A stretch of 64,000 nucleotides of DNA from Bacteroidota bacterium (GTDB taxonomy: Bacteria > Bacteroidota > Bacteroidia > UKL13-3). Under the pieces are notes generated by a model, which saw nothing but the letters and a program-made list of their open reading frames with translations, searched no databases and was not told the origin of the DNA. Shown here piece after piece: positions 52,552 through 62,312 of this stretch. How positions within the stretch are numbered: the first letter of the stretch is position 1; every line of letters begins with the position of its first letter. Where the stretch lies: NCBI GenBank assembly GCA_027488905.1, contig JAIYAT010000020.1, positions 62,001 to 126,000 on the forward strand. Direction: 5' to 3'. A program made the position numbers and the translations under genes.

Positions 52552-54375
52552 TTACTTTCCCAATTTATCTGGGTCGTAACCTCTTTTGCGCGCCATATCT
52601 TCCAGCTTTTGCTGAAATTTACTTTTGGTAATGGGCTTCTTTTTATTTTCTTGAATCTGAGCATGCAGCGCTTTTTCATCAACAAAAGCGCGAATTAACA
52701 ATTGCTGACCGATTGTAAATAAGTTTGAAAGGAAATAGTAATAGGTTAAACCACTTGCATAATTGTTAAAGAAACCCAGGAAAGCAATTGGCATAATATA
52801 ACTAATTATCTTCATTTGGCCAGTTACACCTGTCATTTGATTGTTGTAAATGGTATAGATAATGGTAGAAACTGTCATCAAAATAGTAAATAAACTCACA
52901 TGGTCGCCATAAAAAGGAATGCTAAAACCAAGGTTTAATATACTATCATAACTACTTAAATCATTGCTCCATAAAAATGCCTTTTGACGCAAATCGAAGG
53001 CACTTGGAAAAAACTGGAACATGGCAATTAGAATAGGCATTTGAAGCAAAACAGGCACACAACCACCAAGTGGATTTACGCCTGCCTTGCGATAAATCTT
53101 CATGTTTTCTTGTTGTTGCTTGGCCATGTCATTGCCATATTTTTCTTTGATTTCGTCGATTTCTGGCTTGAGCACACGCATTTTGGCTGAACTCATATAA
53201 GAACGATACACAAGCGGAAACAGAATTGTCTTAACAATTACGGTGAGCAATAGAATAATCAAACCAAAATTATTCAGGTATTGGCCCAAAAAGTAGAACA
53301 CATTAACGGTTAAAGCCTTGTTAACCCAACCAAAAATCCCCCAACCCATTGGAACAATGTTATCAAGCTCAATGTCTAATGATTTTAGTTCTTTGTATGA
53401 ATTTGGACCAAAATAGAACTGTAATGGGTAAGTTGTATTCACTTCATGGCCATAAGCCAATCCAATATTTGAACTTAATACTTTAACATATTTTTTGCGC
53501 TCATCTAATTTACTTTCTACTACAGCATTTTCAAAATTCTGGGTTGCAATTAAAGAGCTATTGAAATATTGTTGTTTGTAGCTGATCCAATTAACGGCAG
53601 TTTTTAGTTCTTCTTTTCCAGCTTTTGTTTCATTAAGGTAATCAGGTTCGTCATTTGCGTATCGGTAATACACAGTCGAAGTTTTTTCCTCTGCATCATG
53701 TGTTTTTTCTTGCTGAAGTAAATTTTGATTCCAAATAAGGTCTAAATAACTAGTGTTAACAGCAATCACTTCGTTCATACCAATTAAATTGATTTTAAAA
53801 TCAACTAGGTTTTGGTTTTGGTTCAAACTATAAACATGTTCTATCATTTTGCCTTCTGATAGTTTAACTTGCATGCTAAGTTTTTTTCCACCCTCAGAAA
53901 TAACGGGTGTAAAAAACAGGTCCTTGGTAGAAATAGCTTTAGCATCTCGGGTTGCAAAACCATAGCTAAATTCGCTTTCCTTAACGTCTGTTAACACCAA
54001 TGGAGAGCCATCTGCTCTCTTATATTGTTTAAGTTCTACATAAGCAATGCGACCGCCTTTGTTAAGAATACCAATTTTCAACTGTTCGTTTTCAAGGGTT
54101 AGCAATTGTTCATTTCCGTTTGCAAACGCTGCAAAAACACCAAATGAATTAGCAATTGCATTAGTATCAACAGCAGTTAAATTGGACGTTTGTGGTTTAA
54201 CTTGCTGAGCTTGAGCAGCAAGAACAAGACTATCATTTTTATAACGCACCAAAGACAATGAATCTTGCTGACGTTTAGCAGCTTCTAAATCTGCTTGCGA
54301 AGGTTGGTTTACATAAGCAAAACCAATAAGGATCAAAAAAATTAAGGTTAATCCAATGAGGGAATTTCTATCCAT
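52552..54375 (-). CDS. yidC: Membrane protein insertase YidC
   Basis: MDRNSLIGLTLIFLILIGF; KMRVLKPEIDEIKEKYGNDMAKQQQENMKIYRKAGVNPLGGCVPVLLQMPI. Confidence 0.97.
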   Translation of the reverse strand: MDRNSLIGLTLIFLILIGFAYVNQPSQADLEAAKRQQDSLSLVRYKNDSLVLAAQAQQVKPQTSNLTAVDTNAIANSFGVFAAFANGNEQLLTLENEQLKIGILNKGGRIAYVELKQYKRADGSPLVLTDVKESEFSYGFATRDAKAISTKDLFFTPVISEGGKKLSMQVKLSEGKMIEHVYSLNQNQNLVDFKINLIGMNEVIAVNTSYLDLIWNQNLLQQEKTHDAEEKTSTVYYRYANDEPDYLNETKAGKEELKTAVNWISYKQQYFNSSLIATQNFENAVVESKLDERKKYVKVLSSNIGLAYGHEVNTTYPLQFYFGPNSYKELKSLDIELDNIVPMGWGIFGWVNKALTVNVFYFLGQYLNNFGLIILLLTVIVKTILFPLVYRSYMSSAKMRVLKPEIDEIKEKYGNDMAKQQQENMKIYRKAGVNPLGGCVPVLLQMPILIAMFQFFPSAFDLRQKAFLWSNDLSSYDSILNLGFSIPFYGDHVSLFTILMTVSTIIYTIYNNQMTGVTGQMKIISYIMPIAFLGFFNNYASGLTYYYFLSNLFTIGQQLLIRAFVDEKALHAQIQENKKKPITKSKFQQKLEDMARKRGYDPDKLGK

Positions 54376-54417
54376 TCTTTTTCTAAGTGAGCGGCGAAAA
54401 TAGTATATTTCGGGCAA

Positions 54418-55257
54418 ATGAAAACGGCAAAACTTATCCTTATTTTTTCTCTTTTATTTTGGGTTGACCCAATATTTTCTCAAAATATTAAGGTTATTAC
54501 TTATAATATAAGGTATAGCAACCCATCAGACAGTTTAAATTATTGGGAATATAGAAAAAAGGAGTTAGTGGATTTTTTGGCAAGAGAAAATGCACAAATC
54601 ATCGGTTTACAAGAGGTATTATTGAATCAGTTACAATTTATTAAAGCTAATTTAGTTGGCTTTCAACAAGTTGGAGTGGGTAGAGAGGATGGCATAAATG
54701 GAGGGGAATTCTCTCCAATTTTTGTGGATACAGCGCAGTTTAAAATCCTAGGAAGTGGTACCTTTTGGCTATCAGAAACTCCAGAAAAACCTTCAAAAGG
54801 TTGGGATGCAGCCTTAAACAGAATTTGTGCTTGGGTAAAAATTAAAGATAAAAAAACTGGCAATCAAATACTTGTTTGTAATTCTCACTTTGACCATATG
54901 GGCAAAATTGCGAGGGATTCCTCATCGGTATTGATTACTAGATTTGCAGAAGAAAAATTAACACAAGAGAAAATGTCCTTAATTGTGATGGGGGATTTTA
55001 ACAGTGAACCTCATGAAGCGGCAATTCAAAATTTCAGAAAAAACCTTAAGGATGCCTCCATAAATGAAACAGATAGCTTAGGTTTAGGTACATTTAATGG
55101 TTTTAAAGCACATCAGAATGATTTCAAAAAGATTGATTATATATTATATACTCAATTAGAAAAGAAAAGTTATCGCACAATTCGGCCTTTGCGTTCAAAC
55201 CAACTTCAGCTATCCGACCATTATGCTGTGGGTGTTCAATTTTCAATTAAGAACTAG
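54418..55257 (+). CDS. Secreted endonuclease/exonuclease/phosphatase family hydrolase
   Basis: VITYNIRYSNPSD; IIGLQEVL; VMGDFNSEP; LSDHYAV. Confidence 0.93.
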   Translation: MKTAKLILIFSLLFWVDPIFSQNIKVITYNIRYSNPSDSLNYWEYRKKELVDFLARENAQIIGLQEVLLNQLQFIKANLVGFQQVGVGREDGINGGEFSPIFVDTAQFKILGSGTFWLSETPEKPSKGWDAALNRICAWVKIKDKKTGNQILVCNSHFDHMGKIARDSSSVLITRFAEEKLTQEKMSLIVMGDFNSEPHEAAIQNFRKNLKDASINETDSLGLGTFNGFKAHQNDFKKIDYILYTQLEKKSYRTIRPLRSNQLQLSDHYAVGVQFSIKN

Positions 55258-55323
55258 GAAACAATTATTTCATTTAAAAATTTAAATAAGCTACTTATTT
55301 TCACAATCTAAATTTAAAAACTC

Positions 55324-55782
55324 ATGTCGCTACCAAATTACTTTAGTAAAGAAGTTTCAGAAAAACTCATTCAAAGGATTAATTCGCTTAATTCAAGCAC
55401 AACACCAGTTTGGGGAACTATGCAGGTTTCACAAATGCTTGCCCATTGCAATGTTACTTATGATATGTTGTTTACAGATAAATACCCATCACCAAACTTT
55501 CTTGTAAAGGCACTTTTAAAGCTATTTGTGAAGCCAACAGTTGTTGGAGAAAAACCTTATAAAAAACTAAGTCAGACTGCACCAGCATTTTTAATTAAAG
55601 ATGAGCGCAATTTTGAGATTGAAAAGCAGAAGTTATTAGCAAATATTTCGAAAACTGTTGATTTGGGAGAAAGTCATTTTGAAGGTAAAGCCTCAAATTC
55701 TTTTGGAAATTTGAGCTCGAAAGAATGGAATAATTTGCTTTATAAACACTTAGATCATCATTTGAGTCAATTTGGGGTATAA
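55324..55782 (+). CDS. DUF1569-like protein
   Basis: WGTMQVSQMLAHCNVTYDM; HLDHHLSQFG. Confidence 0.75.
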   Translation: MSLPNYFSKEVSEKLIQRINSLNSSTTPVWGTMQVSQMLAHCNVTYDMLFTDKYPSPNFLVKALLKLFVKPTVVGEKPYKKLSQTAPAFLIKDERNFEIEKQKLLANISKTVDLGESHFEGKASNSFGNLSSKEWNNLLYKHLDHHLSQFGV

Positions 55783-55855
55783 AATAAACCCAATTAAAAA
55801 AAGGAATTTTGGGGTTAAACAAAAATATTCGATAATGCAGGTTCAAAAATAAATC

Positions 55856-56299
55856 ATGAAAAAATTAATTATTTTATTAGCATTTGGATTTATAATTAAT
55901 ATCCAAAGCAGTTTTGCTCAAGCAAAAGATGAGTACAAAAAAGCCTTATTAGAAATGTTTACAGCTTCTGGTACTGATGAGGCTTATATTTCTGCTATCA
56001 AGCAAATGATGACTATGTTTAAAGAAAACTACAAGGATGTTCCAGCTAATTTTTGGAAAGAGGCAGAACAAGAAATGTTAAAGTCGTCTATAGAAGATTT
56101 AGCTGAGTTATTGGTGCCTGTTTACGAAAAGTATTTAACAATGGCAGATTTGAAAGAAATGACCAAATTTTACAACACACCTGTTGGAAAAAAATATGCT
56201 CAAAGTACTGGGCCAATCATGCAAGAATCTATGAAAGTTGGGGAGACTTGGGGAAGAAAAATTGGCGAAAAAATTGCCAAGAAAATTTCAGAACAATAA
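55856..56299 (+). CDS. DUF2059-like secreted protein
   Basis: Signal peptide; LVPVYEKYLTMADLKEMTKFYNTPVGKKYAQSTGPIMQESM. Confidence 0.85.
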   Translation: MKKLIILLAFGFIINIQSSFAQAKDEYKKALLEMFTASGTDEAYISAIKQMMTMFKENYKDVPANFWKEAEQEMLKSSIEDLAELLVPVYEKYLTMADLKEMTKFYNTPVGKKYAQSTGPIMQESMKVGETWGRKIGEKIAKKISEQ

Positions 56300-56318
56300 A
56301 CAGCATTTGCTTAAGACC

Positions 56319-56349
56319 TAAAAAGGCGGCCTTCGGCCGCCTTTTTTTT
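56319..56349. terminator. Bidirectional rho-independent terminator
   Basis: AAAAGGCGGCC-TTC-GGCCGCCTTTT followed by T tract. Confidence 0.9.
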
Positions 56350-56362
56350 GCATCAAACGCTA

Positions 56363-56372
56363 GGTTCAAACC
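56363..56372 (-). repeat. Dispersed near-palindrome, intergenic
   Basis: TAGGTTCAAACCGAAA between terminator and pyrG stop. Confidence 0.9.
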
Positions 56373-56377
56373 GAAAC

Positions 56378-57994
56378 TTATTTAGAACTAAGGTTAAATG
56401 CAACCGCCGCTTTTAAAAACCTTACAAACAAGGGATGCGGATTTAGTACTGTACTCTTATATTCTGGGTGAAATTGAACGCCAATAAAATACGGATGGTC
56501 TTTTAATTCAACTATCTCGGCCAATTTAGTTTCTGGATTTATGCCTGTGATATGCAAGCCATTTGCTTCAAATTCTGCCTGAAACTTTGGGTTAAATTCA
56601 TAACGATGACGGTGGCGCTCGTTTACTTTCGACTTATCATATGCTTTGTAAGCTATGCTGTTTTTGCTTAACTCGCACACATAAGAGCCTAAACGCATGG
56701 TTCCACCTTTTTTGGTAATGTTCTTTTGGTCAGACATCATGTCAATAACTGGATGCTTGGTTTTAGCATTCATCTCAGTACTATGTGCGTCTTTCCAACC
56801 AATAACATTTCTTGCAAATTCTATTACTGCCATTTGCATTCCTAAACAAATTCCAAAAAACGGAACATTATGTTCTCTTGCGTATTTAATGGCTGTGATT
56901 TTCCCTTCAATTCCCCTGTCACCAAATCCTGGAGCAACTAAAATTCCATCTAAATCTCCAAGTTTTTGAGCCACATTATCATCAGCAATTAATTCACTAT
57001 GGATGTATTGCACTCTAACCCTAGCCTCGTTGCTAGCACCGGCATGAATGAAGGCCTCAATAATTGATTTATAAGCATCGGGCAATTCTACATATTTACC
57101 AATAAGCCCAATTCTGATTTCATTTTTAGGATTCTTATGGCGCGTTAAGAAGTTTTTCCAGCTTTCTAAATCAGGTTCATTTTTGGCAGATAGTTTTAGT
57201 TTTGATAGTACCGTTTTATCTAACTTTTCCTTAAGCATCATCAAAGGAACGTCATAAATAGTTGGCACGTCCAATGCTTCAATTACAGAATTTGCATCTA
57301 CGTTGCAAAACAAAGCAATTTTCTTGCGCATTTCTTTGGTAATCGCATGTTCTGTGCGGCAAACTAAAATATCGGGTTGAACGCCACTTTCTAATAAAAG
57401 CTTAACACTGTGTTGGGTTGGTTTTGTTTTTAGCTCATTGCTAGAACTCAAATAAGGCAATAAAGTAAGGTGAATTACCAAAGCATCTTCATCTTTTAGC
57501 TCCCAAAGTAATTGGCGAACAGACTCAATATATGGCAATGACTCAATATCGCCAACAGTTCCCCCGATTTCTGTAATTACTATTTCGTAATTTCCAGTTT
57601 CACCCAATAATTTTATTCTACGTTTTATTTCGTCGGTAATATGTGGAATAACCTGAACTGTCTTCCCTAAAAATGCACCTTCCCGCTCGCGGTTAATGAC
57701 ATGTTGGTATATTCTACCAGTAGTAACATTATTGGCTTGTGAGGTTGGATGGTTCAAAAAACGTTCATAATGTCCAAGGTCCAAATCGGTTTCTGCACCA
57801 TCTTCTGTTACATAACATTCGCCATGTTCATAAGGGTTTAGTGTTCCAGGATCCACATTAATGTATGGATCTAGTTTTTGGATGGTCACTTTATAACCTC
57901 TAGCTTGAAGCAATTTGGCGAGAGAGGCTGCAATTATCCCTTTACCTAGGGAGGATGTTACCCCGCCAGTAACAAAAATATATTTTGGTGTCAT
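56378..57994 (-). CDS. pyrG: CTP synthase
   Basis: FVTGGVTSSLGKGIIAASLAKLLQARGY; PFFGICLGMQMAVIEFARNV. Confidence 0.98.
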   Translation of the reverse strand: MTPKYIFVTGGVTSSLGKGIIAASLAKLLQARGYKVTIQKLDPYINVDPGTLNPYEHGECYVTEDGAETDLDLGHYERFLNHPTSQANNVTTGRIYQHVINREREGAFLGKTVQVIPHITDEIKRRIKLLGETGNYEIVITEIGGTVGDIESLPYIESVRQLLWELKDEDALVIHLTLLPYLSSSNELKTKPTQHSVKLLLESGVQPDILVCRTEHAITKEMRKKIALFCNVDANSVIEALDVPTIYDVPLMMLKEKLDKTVLSKLKLSAKNEPDLESWKNFLTRHKNPKNEIRIGLIGKYVELPDAYKSIIEAFIHAGASNEARVRVQYIHSELIADDNVAQKLGDLDGILVAPGFGDRGIEGKITAIKYAREHNVPFFGICLGMQMAVIEFARNVIGWKDAHSTEMNAKTKHPVIDMMSDQKNITKKGGTMRLGSYVCELSKNSIAYKAYDKSKVNERHRHRYEFNPKFQAEFEANGLHITGINPETKLAEIVELKDHPYFIGVQFHPEYKSTVLNPHPLFVRFLKAAVAFNLSSK

Positions 57995-58092
57995 TTATCC
58001 GTAAATAGTACTTACGGGAGGCAAAAATACAATGCGCCGTGCAGATTACTGCTACGGCGCATGATTGGTTTATCAATAACTTTTAAACACTA

Positions 58093-59424
58093 TTAGATTT
58101 CGCGGTTAACATCCCACTGTTCCATATAGTCTGCAATCCTGCGAAGGAAAGAACCACCTAAAGAACCATCCACCACACGGTGGTCGTAACTTAAACTCAA
58201 GAACATCATATGTCTAATGGCAATTACGTCTCCCATAGGAGTTTCTAATACTGCAGGTTTCTTTTTAATACTGCCTGTTGCCAATATTGCAACTTGTGGC
58301 TGATTAATAATTGGAGTTCCCATCACATTGCCAAAACCACCAACATTGGTCACGGTGAAAGTTCCACCTTGAATATCGTCTGGAGAAAGCTTATTGGCCC
58401 TAGCTCGGTTGGCTAAATCATTTACTGTTTTTGTGAGGCCAACCAAATTCATCATATCTGCATTTTTAATTACAGGCACAATTAAATTACCACTTGGCAA
58501 AGCTGCTGCCATGCCTACATTGATATTTTTCTTTTTAATGATATTATATCCATCAATAGAAACGTTTATCATTGGGTAATCCTTAATTGCTTTTACTACA
58601 CACTCAATAAACATTGGAGTGAATGTAATCTTCTCCCCTTCTCTTTTTTCGTAAACTTTTTTCGCTTTATCTCTCCAAAGAACCATATTGGTAACATCGG
58701 CTTCAACAAAGCTAGTCACATGCGGACTGGTATGTTTGCTCATCACCATGTGGTCTGCAATAAGCTTACGCATTCTGTCCATTTCAATAATTTCATCACC
58801 TCCGCCAACGCTTACAGCAGGTTTGTTGGCAGCTGGAGCAGCAACAGTTTGCGGCTGAGCAACAGCGGTAACAGCAGGTGCGGCAGTAGTTTGAGGTTGA
58901 GCAACAGGTTTAGCTGTTCCTCTATTCTGAACATGTTCTAGAATATCTCTTTTGGTAACTCTTCCTTCGGCACCACTACCAGGTATGGTTTCAAGTTCTG
59001 CCATACTAATGTTTTCAGTTCTGGCAATGTTTAATACAAGCGGAGAATAGAATCTATTTCCTCCTACTGAAGAAACTGTTTCTTTTATGGTTTGAATAGA
59101 AGCTTCAACCACTGCGGCTGTTTCAACAACTGGTGCTGGTGCACTTACAGGAGCAGCAACAGGGGCAGCAGTTGTGGCAGAACCAGCCAAGGCAATTATT
59201 GCTATTGGAGCGTTAACTGCAACCACATCACCATCCTTAAATAACTTCTTAACCAATACACCTGCTTTTGGTGATGGCACTTCAGAATCTACCTTATCAG
59301 TAGCAATTTCCAATACAGTTTCATCCACTGCAATCTGGTCGCCTTCGTTTTTTGTCCAGCGTATAATAGTTGCTTCTGCAATACTTTCGCCCATTTTGGG
59401 CATCACCAATTGAAATTCAGACAT
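58093..59424 (-). CDS. 2-oxo acid dehydrogenase E2 dihydrolipoyl acyltransferase
   Basis: Lipoyl domain ETVLEIATDKVDSEVPSP; E3-binding; SLSYDHRVVDGSLGG catalytic motif. Confidence 0.95.
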   Translation of the reverse strand: MSEFQLVMPKMGESIAEATIIRWTKNEGDQIAVDETVLEIATDKVDSEVPSPKAGVLVKKLFKDGDVVAVNAPIAIIALAGSATTAAPVAAPVSAPAPVVETAAVVEASIQTIKETVSSVGGNRFYSPLVLNIARTENISMAELETIPGSGAEGRVTKRDILEHVQNRGTAKPVAQPQTTAAPAVTAVAQPQTVAAPAANKPAVSVGGGDEIIEMDRMRKLIADHMVMSKHTSPHVTSFVEADVTNMVLWRDKAKKVYEKREGEKITFTPMFIECVVKAIKDYPMINVSIDGYNIIKKKNINVGMAAALPSGNLIVPVIKNADMMNLVGLTKTVNDLANRARANKLSPDDIQGGTFTVTNVGGFGNVMGTPIINQPQVAILATGSIKKKPAVLETPMGDVIAIRHMMFLSLSYDHRVVDGSLGGSFLRRIADYMEQWDVNREI

Positions 59425-59510
59425 GTATGATTAGTTTAAAATGAGTCGTCGGCAAATTTATCCGAAAATAGCAATTGAAAAAACTTTTCTAGCACTTACA
59501 AACGTAAATA

Positions 59511-61397
59511 TCAGACTTGCAAGGTACTCCACTCTAATTGCATATCGACCAATTTTTTGTAAAGGCCTTTTTCTTTCTGCATAAGTTGCTCATGTGTCCC
59601 TATTTCTTGCACGGTTCCTTTATCGATAACAACAATTTTGTTTGCATTTCTAACAGTAGACAATCGATGTGCAATAACAAAACTGGTTCTTCCTTTCATT
59701 AAGTTTTCTAAAGCTTCTTGAACCAATTGTTCGCTCTCACTATCTAAAGAACTTGTAGCCTCATCTAAAATTAGAATTGCGGGGTCTTTTAAAATTGCCC
59801 TTGCAATAGCAACTCGTTGTCTTTGACCACCACTTAGTTTGATTCCGCGTTCTCCAACAATGGTTTCATATCCTTCAGGAAAATTTTCAATAAAGCCAGC
59901 CGCATTGGCTTGTTTTGCAGCCATTACAATTTCTTCATGGGTTGCATTTGGTTTACCATAAGCAATATTTTCCTTAATGGTTCCTCCAAACAATACAACA
60001 TCTTGGGGTACAAAAGCGATTTGCTTCCTTAAGTCGGTTAATTCAAAAGTTTTACTATCAATATTATCATATAAAATAGTACCAGAAACTGGCTGATAAA
60101 AGTTTAACAATAGGGAGGCTAAAGTACTTTTGCCCGCGCCACTCGGACCAACCAAGGCAATTTGTTCGCCTATTCCAGCTGTTAGGTTTATATTCTTAAG
60201 CACCTCAACATCTGGTCTACCAGGATATGAGAAGGCAACATTTTCAAAACGAACACTTCCTTTGATTGGTTTCAAAATTTTGTCTGACAATTGCTGAATT
60301 TCAACGGCTTCACCTTCGCTTCTAAGCAATTCTCTTACACGTTGGGTAGCGCCAAGGGTTTTCTGCAATTGTGAAAACATATCTGCAAAGCCAGCAAAAG
60401 TTCCTCCTACAAAGGCAGAAAAAATCACAAACATGGTTAAATCACCAGCACTCATTTCACCGCTTTTTATTAAGCCTGCACCATACCACATTACGAAAGC
60501 AATTGAACCAAAGACAGAAAAAATCATAAAGCTAACGAATGCGCCTCTGTATCGAGCATTTGTGATTGCAGTTTCAACCACACCAAAAATGCTTTTTCTG
60601 TATCTTCCCATTTCGTAAGATTCGCTGGTAAATGCTTTAACAATAGAAATGCCTTGAAAAGTTTCTTGGACGATGGTTCCACTTTCTGCTAATTGGTCTT
60701 GGGCTTTACGAGACATTTTACGAATGCGCATACCAAATACCACAGCAACCACTGCAATCAATGGTACCACCGAAAGCATTACAAATGCAAGTTTAGTATT
60801 GATCCAAAAGATGAAGCTCAGACCGATGATGAGCGTAAAAATTCCTCTAAGAAACTCGGCCAAAGTAAAGGAGATGGCATCCTGAATTTGGGATAAATCG
60901 GCACTTAATCGATTGCTTAACTCCCCTACTCTTTGCTCACTGTAGAAGCTCATTGGCATAGAAAGTAATTTACCGTATAGGTCGGTACGAATATTTGCCA
61001 GCGACTTTTCGCCCACTTCAGTAAGCAAGTAAATGCGCATAAAAGAGAATATGGTTTGAACCGAGAGTTGAAGGAAAATAAGTATAAGTAATGTATTGAG
61101 GCTCCATTGCACGGTTTTAAGGTCGAGGCCGAGCATACTTGGGTTCATGGGTGCTTGAGGCACAGATGCGGCGGCGCCAGGCGCCGCCGCATCTATCATC
61201 TTCCCTAGCAGAAATGGGAAAACCATGGTACTAAGTGCTGATAAAGCTATAAACACCAAACTAAGTATAAACTTTCCTCTAAAAGGCTTTAAATAGGCAA
61301 ACAATGCCAAAGCCTCACCTATATTTTCTTTATTAATCTTTGCTTTTTCTGGTTCCTGCTTCAGGTTACCATTACTGTTAAAACTTCCTTTTGCCAT
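59511..61397 (-). CDS. ABC exporter (fused TM and ATPase)
   Basis: GPSGAGKSTLASLL; LSGGQRQRVAIARAILKDPAILILDEATSSLD. Confidence 0.95.
   Translation of the reverse strand: MAKGSFNSNGNLKQEPEKAKINKENIGEALALFAYLKPFRGKFILSLVFIALSALSTMVFPFLLGKMIDAAAPGAAASVPQAPMNPSMLGLDLKTVQWSLNTLLILIFLQLSVQTIFSFMRIYLLTEVGEKSLANIRTDLYGKLLSMPMSFYSEQRVGELSNRLSADLSQIQDAISFTLAEFLRGIFTLIIGLSFIFWINTKLAFVMLSVVPLIAVVAVVFGMRIRKMSRKAQDQLAESGTIVQETFQGISIVKAFTSESYEMGRYRKSIFGVVETAITNARYRGAFVSFMIFSVFGSIAFVMWYGAGLIKSGEMSAGDLTMFVIFSAFVGGTFAGFADMFSQLQKTLGATQRVRELLRSEGEAVEIQQLSDKILKPIKGSVRFENVAFSYPGRPDVEVLKNINLTAGIGEQIALVGPSGAGKSTLASLLLNFYQPVSGTILYDNIDSKTFELTDLRKQIAFVPQDVVLFGGTIKENIAYGKPNATHEEIVMAAKQANAAGFIENFPEGYETIVGERGIKLSGGQRQRVAIARAILKDPAILILDEATSSLDSESEQLVQEALENLMKGRTSFVIAHRLSTVRNANKIVVIDKGTVQEIGTHEQLMQKEKGLYKKLVDMQLEWSTLQV
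61053..61062 (+). repeat. Dispersed near-palindrome
   Basis: ATGGTTTGAACCGAGA; encodes SVQT in ABC exporter. Confidence 0.9.
61164..61194. repeat. Perfect 15-bp GC-rich inverted repeat with 1-nt spacer inside the ABC exporter CDS
   Basis: AGATGCGGCGGCGCC-A-GGCGCCGCCGCATCT. Confidence 0.95.
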
Positions 61398-61474
61398 TGT
61401 TTGGCAAAGATAACCTTTGATATATTAGGAAAAGAAATTGTCGATGAAAAGCTGCAAAATGTCGATTTCAAGCA

Positions 61475-62248
61475 TTACTCAAACCTCAAATGCTTTACTG
61501 ATTCACCACTGTCCCTAAGTTCGATAAGCGAATCAATACCAATTTCTAAATGCTTGTTTACATAATTAGCAGAAACAGTTGAATCGCTTTTTGAAGTTTT
61601 TACGCCTTCTGGGACCATTGGATTATCGCTTACCAAAAGCAAGGCTCCTTTGGGAATTTCATTGATGAATCCAACAATAAAAATTGTAGCAGTTTCCATA
61701 TCAATTGCCATGGCTCGGGTTTTCCTAAGGTAGTCCTTAAACTGCTCATCGTGTTCCCATACGCGCCTATTGGTAGTATAAACTGTTCCTGTCCAATAAT
61801 CCAAATCATGTTTTACAATAGCGGCAGAAACAGCTTTTTGCAACCTAAAAGATGGCAAAGCAGGAATTTCTTCCATGATATAATCCTTGCTAGTCCCTTC
61901 CCCTCTAATAGCTGCAATAGGCAAGATAAAATCTCCTACCTTAGTTACCTTTTTCAAACCACCACATTTACCTAAAAACAATGCTGCTTTGGGTTTAACA
62001 GCGCTAAGCAAATCCATGCAGGTAGCTGCCATTGCGCTACCCATTCCAAAATTAATAATCGTGATGTTTTCAGCAGTTGCAGTTTGCATAGGCTTATCTT
62101 TTCCCATTACCTCTACTTGGTATTTACTCGCAAAAAGTTCAACATACTGAACAAAATTGGTAAGCAGAATATATTCTCCAAATCCATCTAAAGGCCTACC
62201 AGTATATCTGGGTAACCAATCATTCACAATCTCTTCTTTAGTTTTCAT
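61475..62248 (-). CDS. amn: AMP nucleosidase
   Basis: ITIINFGMGSAMAATCMDLLSAVKPKAALFLGKCGGL; AIDMETATIFIVGF. Confidence 0.92.
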   Translation of the reverse strand: MKTKEEIVNDWLPRYTGRPLDGFGEYILLTNFVQYVELFASKYQVEVMGKDKPMQTATAENITIINFGMGSAMAATCMDLLSAVKPKAALFLGKCGGLKKVTKVGDFILPIAAIRGEGTSKDYIMEEIPALPSFRLQKAVSAAIVKHDLDYWTGTVYTTNRRVWEHDEQFKDYLRKTRAMAIDMETATIFIVGFINEIPKGALLLVSDNPMVPEGVKTSKSDSTVSANYVNKHLEIGIDSLIELRDSGESVKHLRFE

Positions 62249-62312
62249 TGCTCAATTATATTCATTAAAAATAAGAAAATTCTAAAGACTGCTAAAAAGC
62301 TCCTTCAATTCT

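Noticed and set aside
58720-59240. Repeated VAQPQT-AAPA segments in the E2 acyltransferase
   Set aside because: Ordinary Ala/Pro-rich interdomain linker of lipoyl-domain enzymes.
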